Positions 31,184 through 42,643 of a DNA stretch of 64,000 nucleotides are shown piece after piece (within the stretch, counting starts at the first letter, position 1; every line of letters starts with the position of its first letter). The notes beneath the pieces are model-generated. The model worked only from the letters and a program-made list of their open reading frames with translations, searched no databases and had not been told where the DNA came from. Origin of the DNA: Flavobacterium cucumis (GTDB lineage Bacteria > Bacteroidota > Bacteroidia > Flavobacteriales > Flavobacteriaceae); the NCBI RefSeq assembly GCF_900148835.1, contig NZ_FRYK01000001.1, positions 806,001-870,000 on the forward strand. The letters are read 5' to 3'. The position numbers were made by a program, and so were the translations under genes.

Positions 31184-34100
31184 ATGAAAAGAATTACTCC
31201 CAATATCTTATTCGTCCTGACCTTTTTACTATTGGCGACAAACACTGTGGTTGCACAGACTGCAGTACCCTTTTCTGTAAAATACAATGCTTCACTTAAA
31301 GGAGATATGTTGCTTATTGGAAATGGAATTGTTAACGTAAGAACTAATCCAGGTAATACAACAAGTAATCCCTACACAGGTGATGGAAATAACAATAGTT
31401 TCAATATGCAATATATTGATATTGATGGAGATGCTAGTACTTTTTCATCAAGTAGTGCAAATTTAACTATTCCAACAGCCACTGCAAATTGTTATAGGAT
31501 TGCATATGCTGCTTTATATTGGGGGGGGCTATATTCACAAGCAAATATCAATAATAATACAGTTAATAGAGCCAATTTCAATAGAGTAAAATTAAGATTA
31601 CCTGGTACAGCTGGTTATACAAATATAACAGGTACAGTTATTCACGACGCATATCCAACTATTTTATCACTTAATCAAACTGGCTATGTAAGTTATGCTG
31701 ATGTTACAACATTGTTACAGGGTTTAACTGACGCCAATGGAACTTACACAGTCGCAGATTTAATTGCTGGTAATGGGGAGGGATCATCAGGAGGTTGGTC
31801 TCTTTTTGTGGTTTATGAAGATCCATTAGCAACTGCTAAGAATTTTACAAGTTTTGATGGTTTTAGTTCCGTAAGAGATACACAAACATTAAACATCCCA
31901 GTTTCTGGTTTTACAACTATTCCAGTAGGACCTGTTAGGTCAAAAATTGCCTTTTCCGCTTTGGAAGGAGACAGAGGACTAACAGGTGACAATTTAAGAG
32001 TCAACGGGACAAATATGACCATCCCAACAAGACCAGCAACAAATTTTTTTAATAGTACAATTAACGATATTAATGGCGCATTCAATGCCCGTGTTCCCAA
32101 CAGTAGTAATTTATTAGGATTTGATGCAGGGATTTTTAATGTGCCGAATGCAGGTAATGCTTTAATAGCTAACGGAGCCACTAATGCTACCTTAACTCTT
32201 TTCACAACTGGAGATGCGTATTTTTATTATTTGAATGCATTTGCTATAGAAATTATTCAACCACAAATCAATTTAATTAAAACGGTTAGTGATTTAGGAG
32301 GTAATGATATTGGGAATGGAAGTGTGACGCTAGGTCAAGAATTGTTTTATGATTTAACATTTCAAAACATTGGAAATGACAACGCTACTAATTTTACCAT
32401 AACTGATGTTTTACCTATAAATGTTGATTTCTTGCCAGCAGATTTGGTATTGCCTCCAGGGGTTACTTATACTTTTGATGCAGCAACGAATACCATTGTG
32501 TTTACCATTCCAAACTCTTTAGTGACGCAAGGGGGTGCCGCTTATACAATCAGTATCAAAGTTAAAGTGGTTGAAGATTGTTTTTCATTAAGAGATGCTT
32601 GTTCGAATGAAATTAGAAACCAAGCTTTTAAAACCTATAGCAGTCAGAATTCAGGAAATATTGTAGAGAATCAACAACCAAGTGCATCAGGTATTAGTGC
32701 TTGTCTTATTCCTGAGCCAGGTACAACTAATTTCCTTGTTGGAATTGATGACTGTTCTTTCACAAGAGATGAGGTTTTATGTGGTGATAGTATCATATTA
32801 ACAGCGGGTTCTGGTTACTCGACTTACCAGTGGCATGCTGGTTCGCCACCTACTGCAGCTAATGCTATTCCAGGCGCTACAAATCAAACTTTTGAGACTA
32901 CTGCTACTGGTGTTTTCACGGTTGTGAATACAGCACCAGCACCTTGCTTGTCTATTGTAGAAACATTTAATGTGAATTTCTTTTCTTCTGTAATTGGCAC
33001 AAATCCTTTTCAACAAAGTGATGCGCAAGCAGTATGTGCGAATGATGGTCAAACTTTGTTCAAGTTTTTCTTATGTGGTAGCGAAAGAAGATTGATACGT
33101 ACTACAAGTAATAGTGCTTCTGGAATTGTTTGGGAGCGATTAGACGAAACGAGTTGTCCTGCGATAACTGTTGCGGATTGCCCTAATACGAATACCTCTT
33201 GTGTTTGGAATCAAGTAGGAAGTGGTATTAATTATAATGCAGGAAATGCTGGACAATATCGCGTTCGATTTGTTTATCAAAATGGATGTTTTGAGACCTA
33301 TTATTTCAATGTTTATAAAAACGAATTCACACCAACATTTACAAGTACAGATATTATATGTGGCACAAATGGTTCCATAACTATAAACAATGTACCTGTA
33401 GGATATGAATTTAGCATTGGTAGTGATGCAGGTCCATGGCAAACAAGTAATGTTTTTCCAATAACTACACCTGGGGCATATTCTGTTTTTGTTAGACCAA
33501 TCGGAGATAGTGTAGGTACTTGTATCTTTGAATTAGAAAACATTTCTGTTTTACAAAGAAATTTCAGCGTTGATGTCATCCCTACACAACCATTATGTAA
33601 TGGTGGACAGGGTAGCATTAGGGTTCAGGTTAATAATGTAGAACCACAATATTCTTATGAATTGTATTTAGGCGCTACATTAGTTAACTCGGCTGGACCG
33701 ATAAATGCAAACGATTATATTTTTCCAAATTTAAATCCAGGAACGTATACTGTTGTAGCAACCACAACAGATGGATGTACTAGTACACAAAATGTTACTA
33801 TAGTAGATCCTGCACCTTTAACTGTTTCTGCAGCAATTACAGTTCCATTGACATGTACTGCTGGTGAAATCACGATTTATCCAGTTGGGGGAACTCCACC
33901 TTATATTTATGAGGTCAGTACAATTCCAGGATTTCAATCTACACCAGAATTTGAAATTACTACACCAGGTACTTATAATATTACCGTAACCGATTTTAAT
34001 AACTGTGTGGCAACAACAAGTATTGTTGTTGACCAAATACCAGCTCCTGTTTTTACAGTAGGGCAAACCAATATTCTTTGTTATGGAGATAATAGTGGGG

Positions 34101-37100
34101 CTATAACTTTTAATGTCACTAATACGAATGGGTATACCTTATCCTATAGTATTGATAACGGAACAACCTACACTACGAATCCAAGTTTTACTAATTTAGT
34201 AGCGGGAACTTATCAAACAATAGTACAATATGCTTTAGGAGGTGTTGCTTGTTTTACAACTGCTCAAGCAATTACGATAACAGAGCCAGCATTGGCATTA
34301 ACGGCTTCTGGTGGTGTATCGCAACTAGCAGGTTGTGGTCCAGCTGGTGAAGGAGAAGTAAGAATTACAAATCCTCAAGGAGGAACACCACCTTATGCTT
34401 ATAGTTTTGATAATGGTGTTACTTACGGACCTGCCAATACTGCTTTTTTACCAGCAGGAACGTATACACTTTACATTAGAGATGCTAATATGTGTGTCTT
34501 CCCAATGGCAGTAACAATAGATCCAGCACCGTCAGATCCAACCATTGTGGTAAACAATCCCGATTTTAATTGTGATGGAACTGCAACATCAACCGTAACG
34601 GTTAATGATAATGGTGGAAACTTTGCTTATACATATTTGTTAGACGGTGTTCCAAATACAAATGTTCCTAGTAACGTGTTTACCAATGTACCTTGTGGCG
34701 ATCATACGGTTACCGTTCAATATCAAAATTTAAATATTCCTACTTTCAGTAATCTTTTAAACGAAGACTTTGGAAGTGGTGCTAATACAACAACAGATGG
34801 TATAGCTTCTGCTTATTGTTGGAACAGCCAACCTTATCCAGCTACATCACCATGTGGAAATTCTCCAATTCCAGGTTATGCTCCAGTTTGTGGATCCTAT
34901 ACCATTGAAGATAATCAGTATAGTGTAACGAGTGCTATTATTCCTAATAACTGTGCTTGGTTTGCCTACAGAGATCATACTTCTGGAGGGACAGATCCAA
35001 GCGGAAGATTTTTAGCGGTAAATATTGGTTCAGCAGCAGGTAATTATGGAATTCTATATAGTAAACCTATTACCGATGTTTTACCAAACCAACCTGTAAT
35101 AGTTGAAATTTGGTTAGCCAATCTATTAAGAACAGGTGTGGCTGGTGCAGATCCTGACTTTATACTCGAATTAGTAGACGGTGCTGGAAATGTTGTTGCT
35201 TCACAGAATACTGGAGTTATTGATAACACAGTAGATGCGTGGCAATTGAGAACAGTAACGTTAAACCCAGGAGCTAACACCAGTTTAACTTTTAATGTGC
35301 GTTCAGGAAGTATTTTATATAACGGTAATGATGCCGCTATTGATGATATTAGAGTATATCAGTTACCAATAGCATGTATTACTGAAGTGAATTTTCCTAT
35401 AAATATTGCGTGTAATCAAGCTTTTAGTGCTTCTATCACTGGTTTTTCAGACTTGTCTTGTAATGGAGCTAATGACGGTCAGATTACTATCGCAGCTCAA
35501 AACTTTGAGCTTCCTTATGGATTCGATTATTCGATAGATGGAGGAACTACTTGGATTAACGCTACAACTTCACCTGTAGTGGTGAATGGTTTAGCGGCGA
35601 ATACCTATTCTATTTTAGTTAGATATGACGATTCAGCAACGACTTGTTCTTTCCCTTTCACTCAAGTTATTTCACAACCAGCACCTTTAGTGGTTACGGC
35701 TAATCTTACCAGTCCTGCAACATGTTTAAATGGAGCTACAATTACTGCTTCCGCTTCAGGTGGAACACCAAATTATCAATATCAATTAGAGGATAATTTA
35801 GGCACTGTTGTTGTACCATTCCAAGCGAGTGGTGTTTTCTCAAACATTGTCCCTGGTGATTACATAGTAGTTGTTAGAGATGCAAGAGGTTGTTCAGATC
35901 CTACAGATGTGCCAATTAATGTTCCAAGTCCTGTTGTACCTACGGCATCGATTTCAACAACATCAGATTTGTGTTACGACAGTGTAAATGCAGCTACTAT
36001 AGTTGTAGATGCTGCAAATGGTGTAACACCTTATCAATATAGTATAAATGGAGGTGCTTTCCAAAGCAGTAATACTTTTAGTGGATTAGTTCCAGGTTCT
36101 TATGTAGTTACCGTTCGCGATGCTTATGGCTGTTCAGTTACATTGCCTGCAACAACTATTGCTCCCGCTTTATTAGCGAATGTAGTTATCACTAGTAATC
36201 TTAATTGTACAACTTCACCAGATGCCATTATTTCGGGAACAATTTCTGGTGGTGTTGCTTCTTATACCTATCAAGTTTCATTTAATGGAGGAGCTTTAAG
36301 TGCTCCAGTAAGTGTAGTAGGTTCAACATTTAACTTTGCAGCAACAACTGCAGGAAGCTATCAATTTACGATCACGGATAGTATTGGTTGTATCGATGTA
36401 ACAAATACAGTGACCGTTAATCCATTACCAATTTTGTTGCCACCAACGGTGGTTCAGAATAATCAAGTATTGTGTAACGGTGATAGTAACGCTTCAATCG
36501 TAGTTACTTCATCAGGGGGCTTACCTCCTTATGTGATTAACGTATTTAACAATACCACAGGAGTTGATTACGGAACGCAAACCTCTGGATTAGCAGCGGG
36601 TAATTATACGATTACTACTACTGATGCTAATTCGTGTACTGCTTCAACAACAATAACAATAACGCAACCAGATCCAATTGCATTTTCAACAGTTAAAACA
36701 GATATTAATTGTGGTCCTTCGGGAACAGAACCAGGACAAATTGAAGTTGTTGGTGTAACTGGGGGAACACAGCCTTTTACTTATTATGTTACCAATAGTT
36801 TTGGTTATTTTGATAGTTATTCAGCAACAACAAATGAAAATCATTCTTTCCCAATTTTAAATTTTGGTATCTATACCGTAACAGTAGTAGATGCCAACGG
36901 ATGTCAGTTGGTTGAAAACGATGTATTCATCGCTTCTCCACCTAATAGTTTATCTATTGATGTAGGTACTGCAACTGCAACATGTGTGGGTGGTGGTACT
37001 ATAGAAGTAACCGTAAATCCAGTGGTTGTTGGAGGACCTTATTTCTTTGCTATTTATCAAGATTTATCTCCTGCAAACCCACCTTATCCTACTTTTCCAG

Positions 37101-40100
37101 ATCCTGCTTTTCAGCCAGCAGATGTTCCAGGTGGTTTAACTTCTACATTTACAGGATTAACACCAGGCGTTACATATAGTTTCATTGTTTATGATCAATC
37201 GACAAATTGTTATTATTTTGAAACTGCTGCAGCACCTGTTCCAACATTATCAACAATTACATCTAATCTTGTTCCTAATAATGTTACTTGTACAGGTTTA
37301 GCAGATGGAAGTGCTACATTTACTTTCCAAGGTTATCAAGGAACCAGTGTATCGTATCAAATTTTCACAGCTCTTAATAACGTTGCGGTTGGTCCGGCAG
37401 GAACTTCTACAGGTTTAACAGGAGCTCCCGTAACCATAAATAACTTTGGAGTATTGCCTCCAGGCGTTTATTATATTTTATTTACAGAAAACGATGGGCC
37501 AAATGTAGCCTGTTCGCAAACATCTGTTAATTTCACGATTTCACAATCGGCGGTATTATTATCTTTAACGGCTAACGTAACCAGAAATGATAACTGTAAT
37601 GTTAATGCTGGTCAAATTACGGTAATTGGTGCTAATGGTACTGGTCCTTACCAATATCAGTTAGTTCCATCTGGTGGTCCTGCGCCTACGGTTGCAACTT
37701 GGGCAGGTCAAACTTCATCTATTTTCAATGTTGAAGGCGGTAATTATGATGTGTATATTAAAGATAATAACAACTGTATCCAAACGGTTTCTATCTTTGT
37801 ACCAACTGATACAACACCTCAGATTTTTTTAGCTCTAGACGCATCTACAACATGTAATGCTAGTGAAGGAAATTATTCCATTATTGTAACAAGAGACAAT
37901 ACACTAGGTGTGGCTCCTTTCACTTACAGTGTTGATGGGGGTGCATTTAATTCTTACACAGAAGACGCTTCGTTCTCATTTGTATTATCAGGATTAAATT
38001 CAGGTTCGCATACGGTTATTGTTAGAGATGCAAATGGATGTTCTTATACAGAAACGTTAGTGATTAACCCTCCAATTATCAGTAGTGCTGCTGTAAGTGC
38101 GGCAACTGCAGGAAATTGTGGTGTAAGCGATGGAATTATTACATTAAATGTTTCTGGTGGTTCAGGAAGTTATTCTTACGCTATAACTCCGAGTCCGGCT
38201 GTGATAACATTAAGTGGTAATGTATTTTCAAATGTTCCTGCTGGTTCTTATACCATCAGTATAACAGATGCTGTGACCTCTTGTGTGTTCACGTTGCCTG
38301 TTACTGTTACAGCTCCAGCACCAGTAGTTTTCACTTCAACAGTTACTGACGCAACTTGTAATGCTGGTACAGACGGTAGTATAACCATCAACTTAGCTGC
38401 TTCAAATACGGATCCGGCTTACACATATGAAATAACAGCTCCAATTGTAGTTGGACCTCAATTAACAAATGTGTTTAATGGTTTAGCAGCTGGAACTTAT
38501 ACTGTTTTAGTTACTTCTTCAAGAGGTTGTTCAACTTCTCAAGATATTGTAGTGGGTGAACCAGCAGCTATTTTAGTTCCTGCTCCTGTAGTGACACAGT
38601 TTAATTGTAATGCAGGTACCAACGCAACTAATTTCGCAACCATTACTGTAAATGGTGTTACTGGAGGTTCTTCAACGTATATCAATTATGAGTTTATACT
38701 AGGTGGTTCAGTTCTTCAAAGCGGATCAAGTAATGTTTATACAGCATCAAATTTAGCAGGAGGAACCTTTACAATTAACGTTTATGACAATAACGGGTGT
38801 ATAGGAACTACGGTTGCAACTATTGATCCTTTCGTATCGATTTCAAATCCTACAGTAACGGTAGCCAATTCTATTACTTGTACGACCAATGAGGACATCA
38901 CAGTTAATGTTACCGTAACAGGAGGTTTTCCATCAGCTTTAAATTACACTGTAGTAGGGCTTAACGGAAACCCATATAATGTAACGCAAACTTCACCAAA
39001 CTTTACTGGTTTAACGGTTGGTAATTATCAGATAACTGTTGAAAATCCTGATACAGGTTGTAGTGTTCAAGCCATACATTATGTGTTTGATCCAAATACT
39101 TTTGATGTGAACATTACAGTAAACAATAATGTTACTTGTTTTGGTGGAACAGATGGTTCAATTGATGTTACTTTTGTTGATATTGATGTGACACCAACTA
39201 ATGATTCGGGATCATTTAATTATGAAATTTACGATCAAGCAAATAATTTAGTTTCTAGTGGAACTAGTGCAACAGCAGGACCATTAACTATTACTGGACT
39301 GGCAAGTGGAGTATATAGCTTAGAAGCAACATTGGTGAACACACCATTTTGTACGGTTATTAAAAACTTTACCATTACCCAACCAGCAGCTGCATTAGCT
39401 ATTAACGCTACTAGTACTCCGATAACTTGTGTGGCAACTTCAGATGATGGTACTATAAGTGCGACGGCATCCAACGGATGGGGTGCTCCTTATGAATATC
39501 AATTAGCGTTAGGCGCAACAATACTTTCGCCTTGGTCTTCAGTGGCTAATTTTACAAATTTAGGTCCTGGTAATTATACGGTTAGTACAAGAGATGCACA
39601 AGGGTGTGTGGTTAGTACAAATGTTGTATTGTCTATTCCTACTCCTATAAATGCCTCTGTTGGTGCTTCGACAATGTCATTATTGTGTTTCGGTGACACC
39701 AATGCCTCTATTACAGTTTCTGGTGTAACAGGAGGTCAAGGAAGTGGTTATTTATATAGTCTTGTGAATCTTACTACAGGAACTACTTCAGCTCCTCAGA
39801 CTAGTAATGTTTTCCAAAACTTAGGTGCAGGTACTTACAATGTTATTATTTCAGATTCATTTAATTGTACGTTTACAACAGCAGATGTTACGATAACAGA
39901 GCCAGCAAGTGCTGTAACAGCACAGTTGAATGTAACCTCTACTGCAACTTGTTTGATTGATGCTACCATCACTTTAACAGCTTCTGGGGGAACAGCGCCT
40001 TACAGTTACAGTACCACACCTGGTGGACCATATACTCCTTTTGTAGGTTCAGTAACATTTAACGTAACCGCTGGAGCTTATCAATATTATGTAATTGATG

Positions 40101-41611
40101 CTAACAATTGCGAGGAAGTGGTTTCAAACAGTATTGTTGTAGAGCCAGTTGTGCCTGTTTCAGTAACCGTAGATACCGCTAATGCCATTATATCTTGTAA
40201 TGGAGGTACAGCAACAGTCTCTGTAAATGCAACAGATGGTTTAGGAGGTTATGTATATACCCTTTTACCAGCTACTGCTGGCGTAGTACAAACTTCTCCT
40301 GGAGTCTTTGAAAATGTACCCGCTGGTACATATACGGTAAGAGTTGATAGTGGTGATTGTAGTTCAGATTCGGCACCATTTACTATCACTGAGCCTACTC
40401 CAATACAATTCACGAGTACTTTTACGAATGTAACTTGTAGTGGCTTAAATAATGGTGCTATTGAGGTAATTGCAACTGGTGGAACGGGTATTATTCAATA
40501 CTCTATTTCCTCAAATCCGCTTCAAACGGTTAATAGTGGTTTATTTACCAATTTAGCTCCAGGTAATTATACAGTTTATGTTCAGGATCAAGCGGGATGT
40601 TTCTTAGCGCCAATTGACTTTACTATTACTGAACCAGCGCCAATAACTTTGACTGCATTAAGTGTAAATGAGGAAGTTTGTTTCAATGATGGTGGTAGTA
40701 TAAGCTTTAGTTTAACAGGCGGAACGATTAATGGAACGCAAGGATATACAGTGAGTGTTAATGGAGGTGCACTTGTTCAGACTTCTTTAACAGGTGACTT
40801 TAGTTTTGTGAACTTACCTGCAGGATCGTATGATTTTATTGTAATCGACGCTAATGGTTGTGATGATTTCCAATTTGTACAGGTGTTAAATCCTGGTGTA
40901 GATATTCAAGCTTTAGTTGATGTTGCGTATTTATGTACTGGAAATATACCAACAAACACGGTAACAGTTGAGGTAAATCCAAATGTACCATTGTCTGAAT
41001 TCACTTTCAGTTTAGATGGAGCTGCCCCAACATCAAATAATATTTTTAATGGTGTTAGTGAAGGCAATCATGTTGTAACGGTTAATCATAGTTCTGGATG
41101 TACAGAAACACTTTCTTTTGGTGTTACAGCATTTACATCACCGGTTCTAACGTTAGCTGAGACGGGATTGAATCAGTTTACAGCGACAACAGTTGGTGGT
41201 GCAGGTGGTAATGAGTACATCTTGAATGGTCAGGATATGGGATCTACAAATGTCTTTACGATTAATCAAACAGGCGATTATACCGTAACTGTAATTGATG
41301 ATAATGGTTGTGAGGATACTAAGACCATTTTTATGACGTTTTACGATGTAACAATTCCAGATTATTTTACTCCTGATGGCGATGGAACTAATGATGGTTG
41401 GGCTCCAATTTACACCGATAACTTCCCTAACATGGTCGTTTATATTTTCGATAGATATAGTAGAAAAGTGGCTAGATTACGTGTTGGAGAATCTTGGGAT
41501 GGAAACTATAATAATAATCCGTTACCAACAGGAGATTATTGGTATGTGATTAAATTAAACGGTGATACAGATGCAAGAGAATTTATTGGTCATTTCACAT
41601 TATATAGATAA
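31184..41611 (+). CDS. sprB: Giant SprB-like gliding adhesin with type B sorting domain
   Basis: A 3475-residue cell-surface adhesin. It has a signal peptide (MKRITPNILFVLTFLLLATN, cut near AQT at about 26). An N-terminal domain (about 30-360) and a DUF11-like domain (about 363-465, NLIKTVSDLGGNDIGNGSVT) follow. About 28 SprB-type repeats run from about 720 to 3300, each opening near a Cys (TCNGG-DGSI-like) and holding GGTPPYxY or GxYTVxVxDxxGC. A jelly-roll-like insertion sits at about 1190-1400. The C-terminus from about 3390 is the type B sorting domain (IPDYFTPDGDGTNDGWAPIY). SprB of F. johnsoniae is about 6500 residues, so this one is shorter. sprF follows after 59 bases. Confidence 0.88.
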   Translation: MKRITPNILFVLTFLLLATNTVVAQTAVPFSVKYNASLKGDMLLIGNGIVNVRTNPGNTTSNPYTGDGNNNSFNMQYIDIDGDASTFSSSSANLTIPTATANCYRIAYAALYWGGLYSQANINNNTVNRANFNRVKLRLPGTAGYTNITGTVIHDAYPTILSLNQTGYVSYADVTTLLQGLTDANGTYTVADLIAGNGEGSSGGWSLFVVYEDPLATAKNFTSFDGFSSVRDTQTLNIPVSGFTTIPVGPVRSKIAFSALEGDRGLTGDNLRVNGTNMTIPTRPATNFFNSTINDINGAFNARVPNSSNLLGFDAGIFNVPNAGNALIANGATNATLTLFTTGDAYFYYLNAFAIEIIQPQINLIKTVSDLGGNDIGNGSVTLGQELFYDLTFQNIGNDNATNFTITDVLPINVDFLPADLVLPPGVTYTFDAATNTIVFTIPNSLVTQGGAAYTISIKVKVVEDCFSLRDACSNEIRNQAFKTYSSQNSGNIVENQQPSASGISACLIPEPGTTNFLVGIDDCSFTRDEVLCGDSIILTAGSGYSTYQWHAGSPPTAANAIPGATNQTFETTATGVFTVVNTAPAPCLSIVETFNVNFFSSVIGTNPFQQSDAQAVCANDGQTLFKFFLCGSERRLIRTTSNSASGIVWERLDETSCPAITVADCPNTNTSCVWNQVGSGINYNAGNAGQYRVRFVYQNGCFETYYFNVYKNEFTPTFTSTDIICGTNGSITINNVPVGYEFSIGSDAGPWQTSNVFPITTPGAYSVFVRPIGDSVGTCIFELENISVLQRNFSVDVIPTQPLCNGGQGSIRVQVNNVEPQYSYELYLGATLVNSAGPINANDYIFPNLNPGTYTVVATTTDGCTSTQNVTIVDPAPLTVSAAITVPLTCTAGEITIYPVGGTPPYIYEVSTIPGFQSTPEFEITTPGTYNITVTDFNNCVATTSIVVDQIPAPVFTVGQTNILCYGDNSGAITFNVTNTNGYTLSYSIDNGTTYTTNPSFTNLVAGTYQTIVQYALGGVACFTTAQAITITEPALALTASGGVSQLAGCGPAGEGEVRITNPQGGTPPYAYSFDNGVTYGPANTAFLPAGTYTLYIRDANMCVFPMAVTIDPAPSDPTIVVNNPDFNCDGTATSTVTVNDNGGNFAYTYLLDGVPNTNVPSNVFTNVPCGDHTVTVQYQNLNIPTFSNLLNEDFGSGANTTTDGIASAYCWNSQPYPATSPCGNSPIPGYAPVCGSYTIEDNQYSVTSAIIPNNCAWFAYRDHTSGGTDPSGRFLAVNIGSAAGNYGILYSKPITDVLPNQPVIVEIWLANLLRTGVAGADPDFILELVDGAGNVVASQNTGVIDNTVDAWQLRTVTLNPGANTSLTFNVRSGSILYNGNDAAIDDIRVYQLPIACITEVNFPINIACNQAFSASITGFSDLSCNGANDGQITIAAQNFELPYGFDYSIDGGTTWINATTSPVVVNGLAANTYSILVRYDDSATTCSFPFTQVISQPAPLVVTANLTSPATCLNGATITASASGGTPNYQYQLEDNLGTVVVPFQASGVFSNIVPGDYIVVVRDARGCSDPTDVPINVPSPVVPTASISTTSDLCYDSVNAATIVVDAANGVTPYQYSINGGAFQSSNTFSGLVPGSYVVTVRDAYGCSVTLPATTIAPALLANVVITSNLNCTTSPDAIISGTISGGVASYTYQVSFNGGALSAPVSVVGSTFNFAATTAGSYQFTITDSIGCIDVTNTVTVNPLPILLPPTVVQNNQVLCNGDSNASIVVTSSGGLPPYVINVFNNTTGVDYGTQTSGLAAGNYTITTTDANSCTASTTITITQPDPIAFSTVKTDINCGPSGTEPGQIEVVGVTGGTQPFTYYVTNSFGYFDSYSATTNENHSFPILNFGIYTVTVVDANGCQLVENDVFIASPPNSLSIDVGTATATCVGGGTIEVTVNPVVVGGPYFFAIYQDLSPANPPYPTFPDPAFQPADVPGGLTSTFTGLTPGVTYSFIVYDQSTNCYYFETAAAPVPTLSTITSNLVPNNVTCTGLADGSATFTFQGYQGTSVSYQIFTALNNVAVGPAGTSTGLTGAPVTINNFGVLPPGVYYILFTENDGPNVACSQTSVNFTISQSAVLLSLTANVTRNDNCNVNAGQITVIGANGTGPYQYQLVPSGGPAPTVATWAGQTSSIFNVEGGNYDVYIKDNNNCIQTVSIFVPTDTTPQIFLALDASTTCNASEGNYSIIVTRDNTLGVAPFTYSVDGGAFNSYTEDASFSFVLSGLNSGSHTVIVRDANGCSYTETLVINPPIISSAAVSAATAGNCGVSDGIITLNVSGGSGSYSYAITPSPAVITLSGNVFSNVPAGSYTISITDAVTSCVFTLPVTVTAPAPVVFTSTVTDATCNAGTDGSITINLAASNTDPAYTYEITAPIVVGPQLTNVFNGLAAGTYTVLVTSSRGCSTSQDIVVGEPAAILVPAPVVTQFNCNAGTNATNFATITVNGVTGGSSTYINYEFILGGSVLQSGSSNVYTASNLAGGTFTINVYDNNGCIGTTVATIDPFVSISNPTVTVANSITCTTNEDITVNVTVTGGFPSALNYTVVGLNGNPYNVTQTSPNFTGLTVGNYQITVENPDTGCSVQAIHYVFDPNTFDVNITVNNNVTCFGGTDGSIDVTFVDIDVTPTNDSGSFNYEIYDQANNLVSSGTSATAGPLTITGLASGVYSLEATLVNTPFCTVIKNFTITQPAAALAINATSTPITCVATSDDGTISATASNGWGAPYEYQLALGATILSPWSSVANFTNLGPGNYTVSTRDAQGCVVSTNVVLSIPTPINASVGASTMSLLCFGDTNASITVSGVTGGQGSGYLYSLVNLTTGTTSAPQTSNVFQNLGAGTYNVIISDSFNCTFTTADVTITEPASAVTAQLNVTSTATCLIDATITLTASGGTAPYSYSTTPGGPYTPFVGSVTFNVTAGAYQYYVIDANNCEEVVSNSIVVEPVVPVSVTVDTANAIISCNGGTATVSVNATDGLGGYVYTLLPATAGVVQTSPGVFENVPAGTYTVRVDSGDCSSDSAPFTITEPTPIQFTSTFTNVTCSGLNNGAIEVIATGGTGIIQYSISSNPLQTVNSGLFTNLAPGNYTVYVQDQAGCFLAPIDFTITEPAPITLTALSVNEEVCFNDGGSISFSLTGGTINGTQGYTVSVNGGALVQTSLTGDFSFVNLPAGSYDFIVIDANGCDDFQFVQVLNPGVDIQALVDVAYLCTGNIPTNTVTVEVNPNVPLSEFTFSLDGAAPTSNNIFNGVSEGNHVVTVNHSSGCTETLSFGVTAFTSPVLTLAETGLNQFTATTVGGAGGNEYILNGQDMGSTNVFTINQTGDYTVTVIDDNGCEDTKTIFMTFYDVTIPDYFTPDGDGTNDGWAPIYTDNFPNMVVYIFDRYSRKVARLRVGESWDGNYNNNPLPTGDYWYVIKLNGDTDAREFIGHFTLYR

Positions 41612-41670
41612 TCAAGCTAACAGAGTTGCTTATGAATTTGTTAACTGAATCATCATTTTAAAAATATCTC

Positions 41671-42627
41671 ATGAAAAATATACTAAGCATAACATTACTT
41701 TTAATATCATTTACCAAAGTGTTTGGTCAGGAGCTGGCTGTTCCTGCTCAAACACAATATTTGGCGGATAATCCATTTCTAATTTCTTCTGCTTATGCGG
41801 GAATTGGTGACAATGCTCGAATCCGTTTGAATGGTTTAGCACAATGGGTAGGTGTTAAAAACGCTCCTATGAATCAATCCTTAGCGGCAGATTTTAGAAT
41901 TGCCAATACAACTGGTGTTGGTGTTGTTTTCTACAACGATAGAAATGGTAATACAAGACAGTATGGCGCCAAGTTATCGTATGCACATCATCTTATTCTT
42001 GATGATTATTCTGAGCAGTATCTTTCACTTGGACTTTCTTTCAATCTGAATCAGTTCAAATTAGATATTGAAAATTTTGATAATGTTTTCGATCCGTCTA
42101 TTGATGGAAACAGATTCAACCAAAATTATAACTTTGATGTTGGTTTTTTGTACAGGTTTAAATCGTATTTCTTTGCTTTTAATGCGTCCAATATCTTACC
42201 AAAAAACATTGATGATTTTAATCAGATCGAACCTAATTTATTAGCTAATTATCAAGCTTTTACAGGTTTCAATATCAGAAATGGAAAATCAGATGTTTCT
42301 TATGAGCCTTCTGCTCTTTTTCAATATTTCCAAAGTGACGGTAGGTCTACTACAGATTTGAATTTTAAAATTAAGTTGCATCAGTATGAAGATTATTATT
42401 GGGCTGGTGTTACCGCTCGTTTTTTTAATGATCAATCACTTACTCCTGCTACTATAGGACCAATGGCTGGTATGAGAAAAAGTAATTTTTATTTAGGTTA
42501 CTCTTATCAAATTAATACAAATGAGTTGCTTCCGTATAATTCGGGAACTCACATGATCACAATTGGTTTTGATTTCCTTCAAGGACTTAGCAATTGTCCG
42601 TGTACACAAGATCGTATCGTATATTAA
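41671..42627 (+). CDS. sprF: PorP/SprF family type IX secretion membrane protein
   Basis: A 318-residue outer-membrane protein of the PorP/SprF family. The signal peptide (MKNILSITLLLISFTKVFGQ) is followed by YLADNPFLISSAYAGIGDNARIRLNG and QWVGVKNAPMNQSLAADFR, the usual opening of the family. Repeated amphipathic strands end with YSYQINTNELLPYNSGTHMITIGFDF. SprF is needed in F. johnsoniae for secretion and surface attachment of SprB, whose gene lies directly upstream here. It precedes pgk by only 16 bases, so read-through transcription into pgk is likely. Confidence 0.88.
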   Translation: MKNILSITLLLISFTKVFGQELAVPAQTQYLADNPFLISSAYAGIGDNARIRLNGLAQWVGVKNAPMNQSLAADFRIANTTGVGVVFYNDRNGNTRQYGAKLSYAHHLILDDYSEQYLSLGLSFNLNQFKLDIENFDNVFDPSIDGNRFNQNYNFDVGFLYRFKSYFFAFNASNILPKNIDDFNQIEPNLLANYQAFTGFNIRNGKSDVSYEPSALFQYFQSDGRSTTDLNFKIKLHQYEDYYWAGVTARFFNDQSLTPATIGPMAGMRKSNFYLGYSYQINTNELLPYNSGTHMITIGFDFLQGLSNCPCTQDRIVY

Positions 42628-42643
42628 TACAAATAAAATAATA

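Noticed and set aside
42563-42643. A 27-residue N-terminal extension of phosphoglycerate kinase
   Set aside because: It lies within the end of sprF in another frame, and the conserved PGK start begins at the ATG at 42644.
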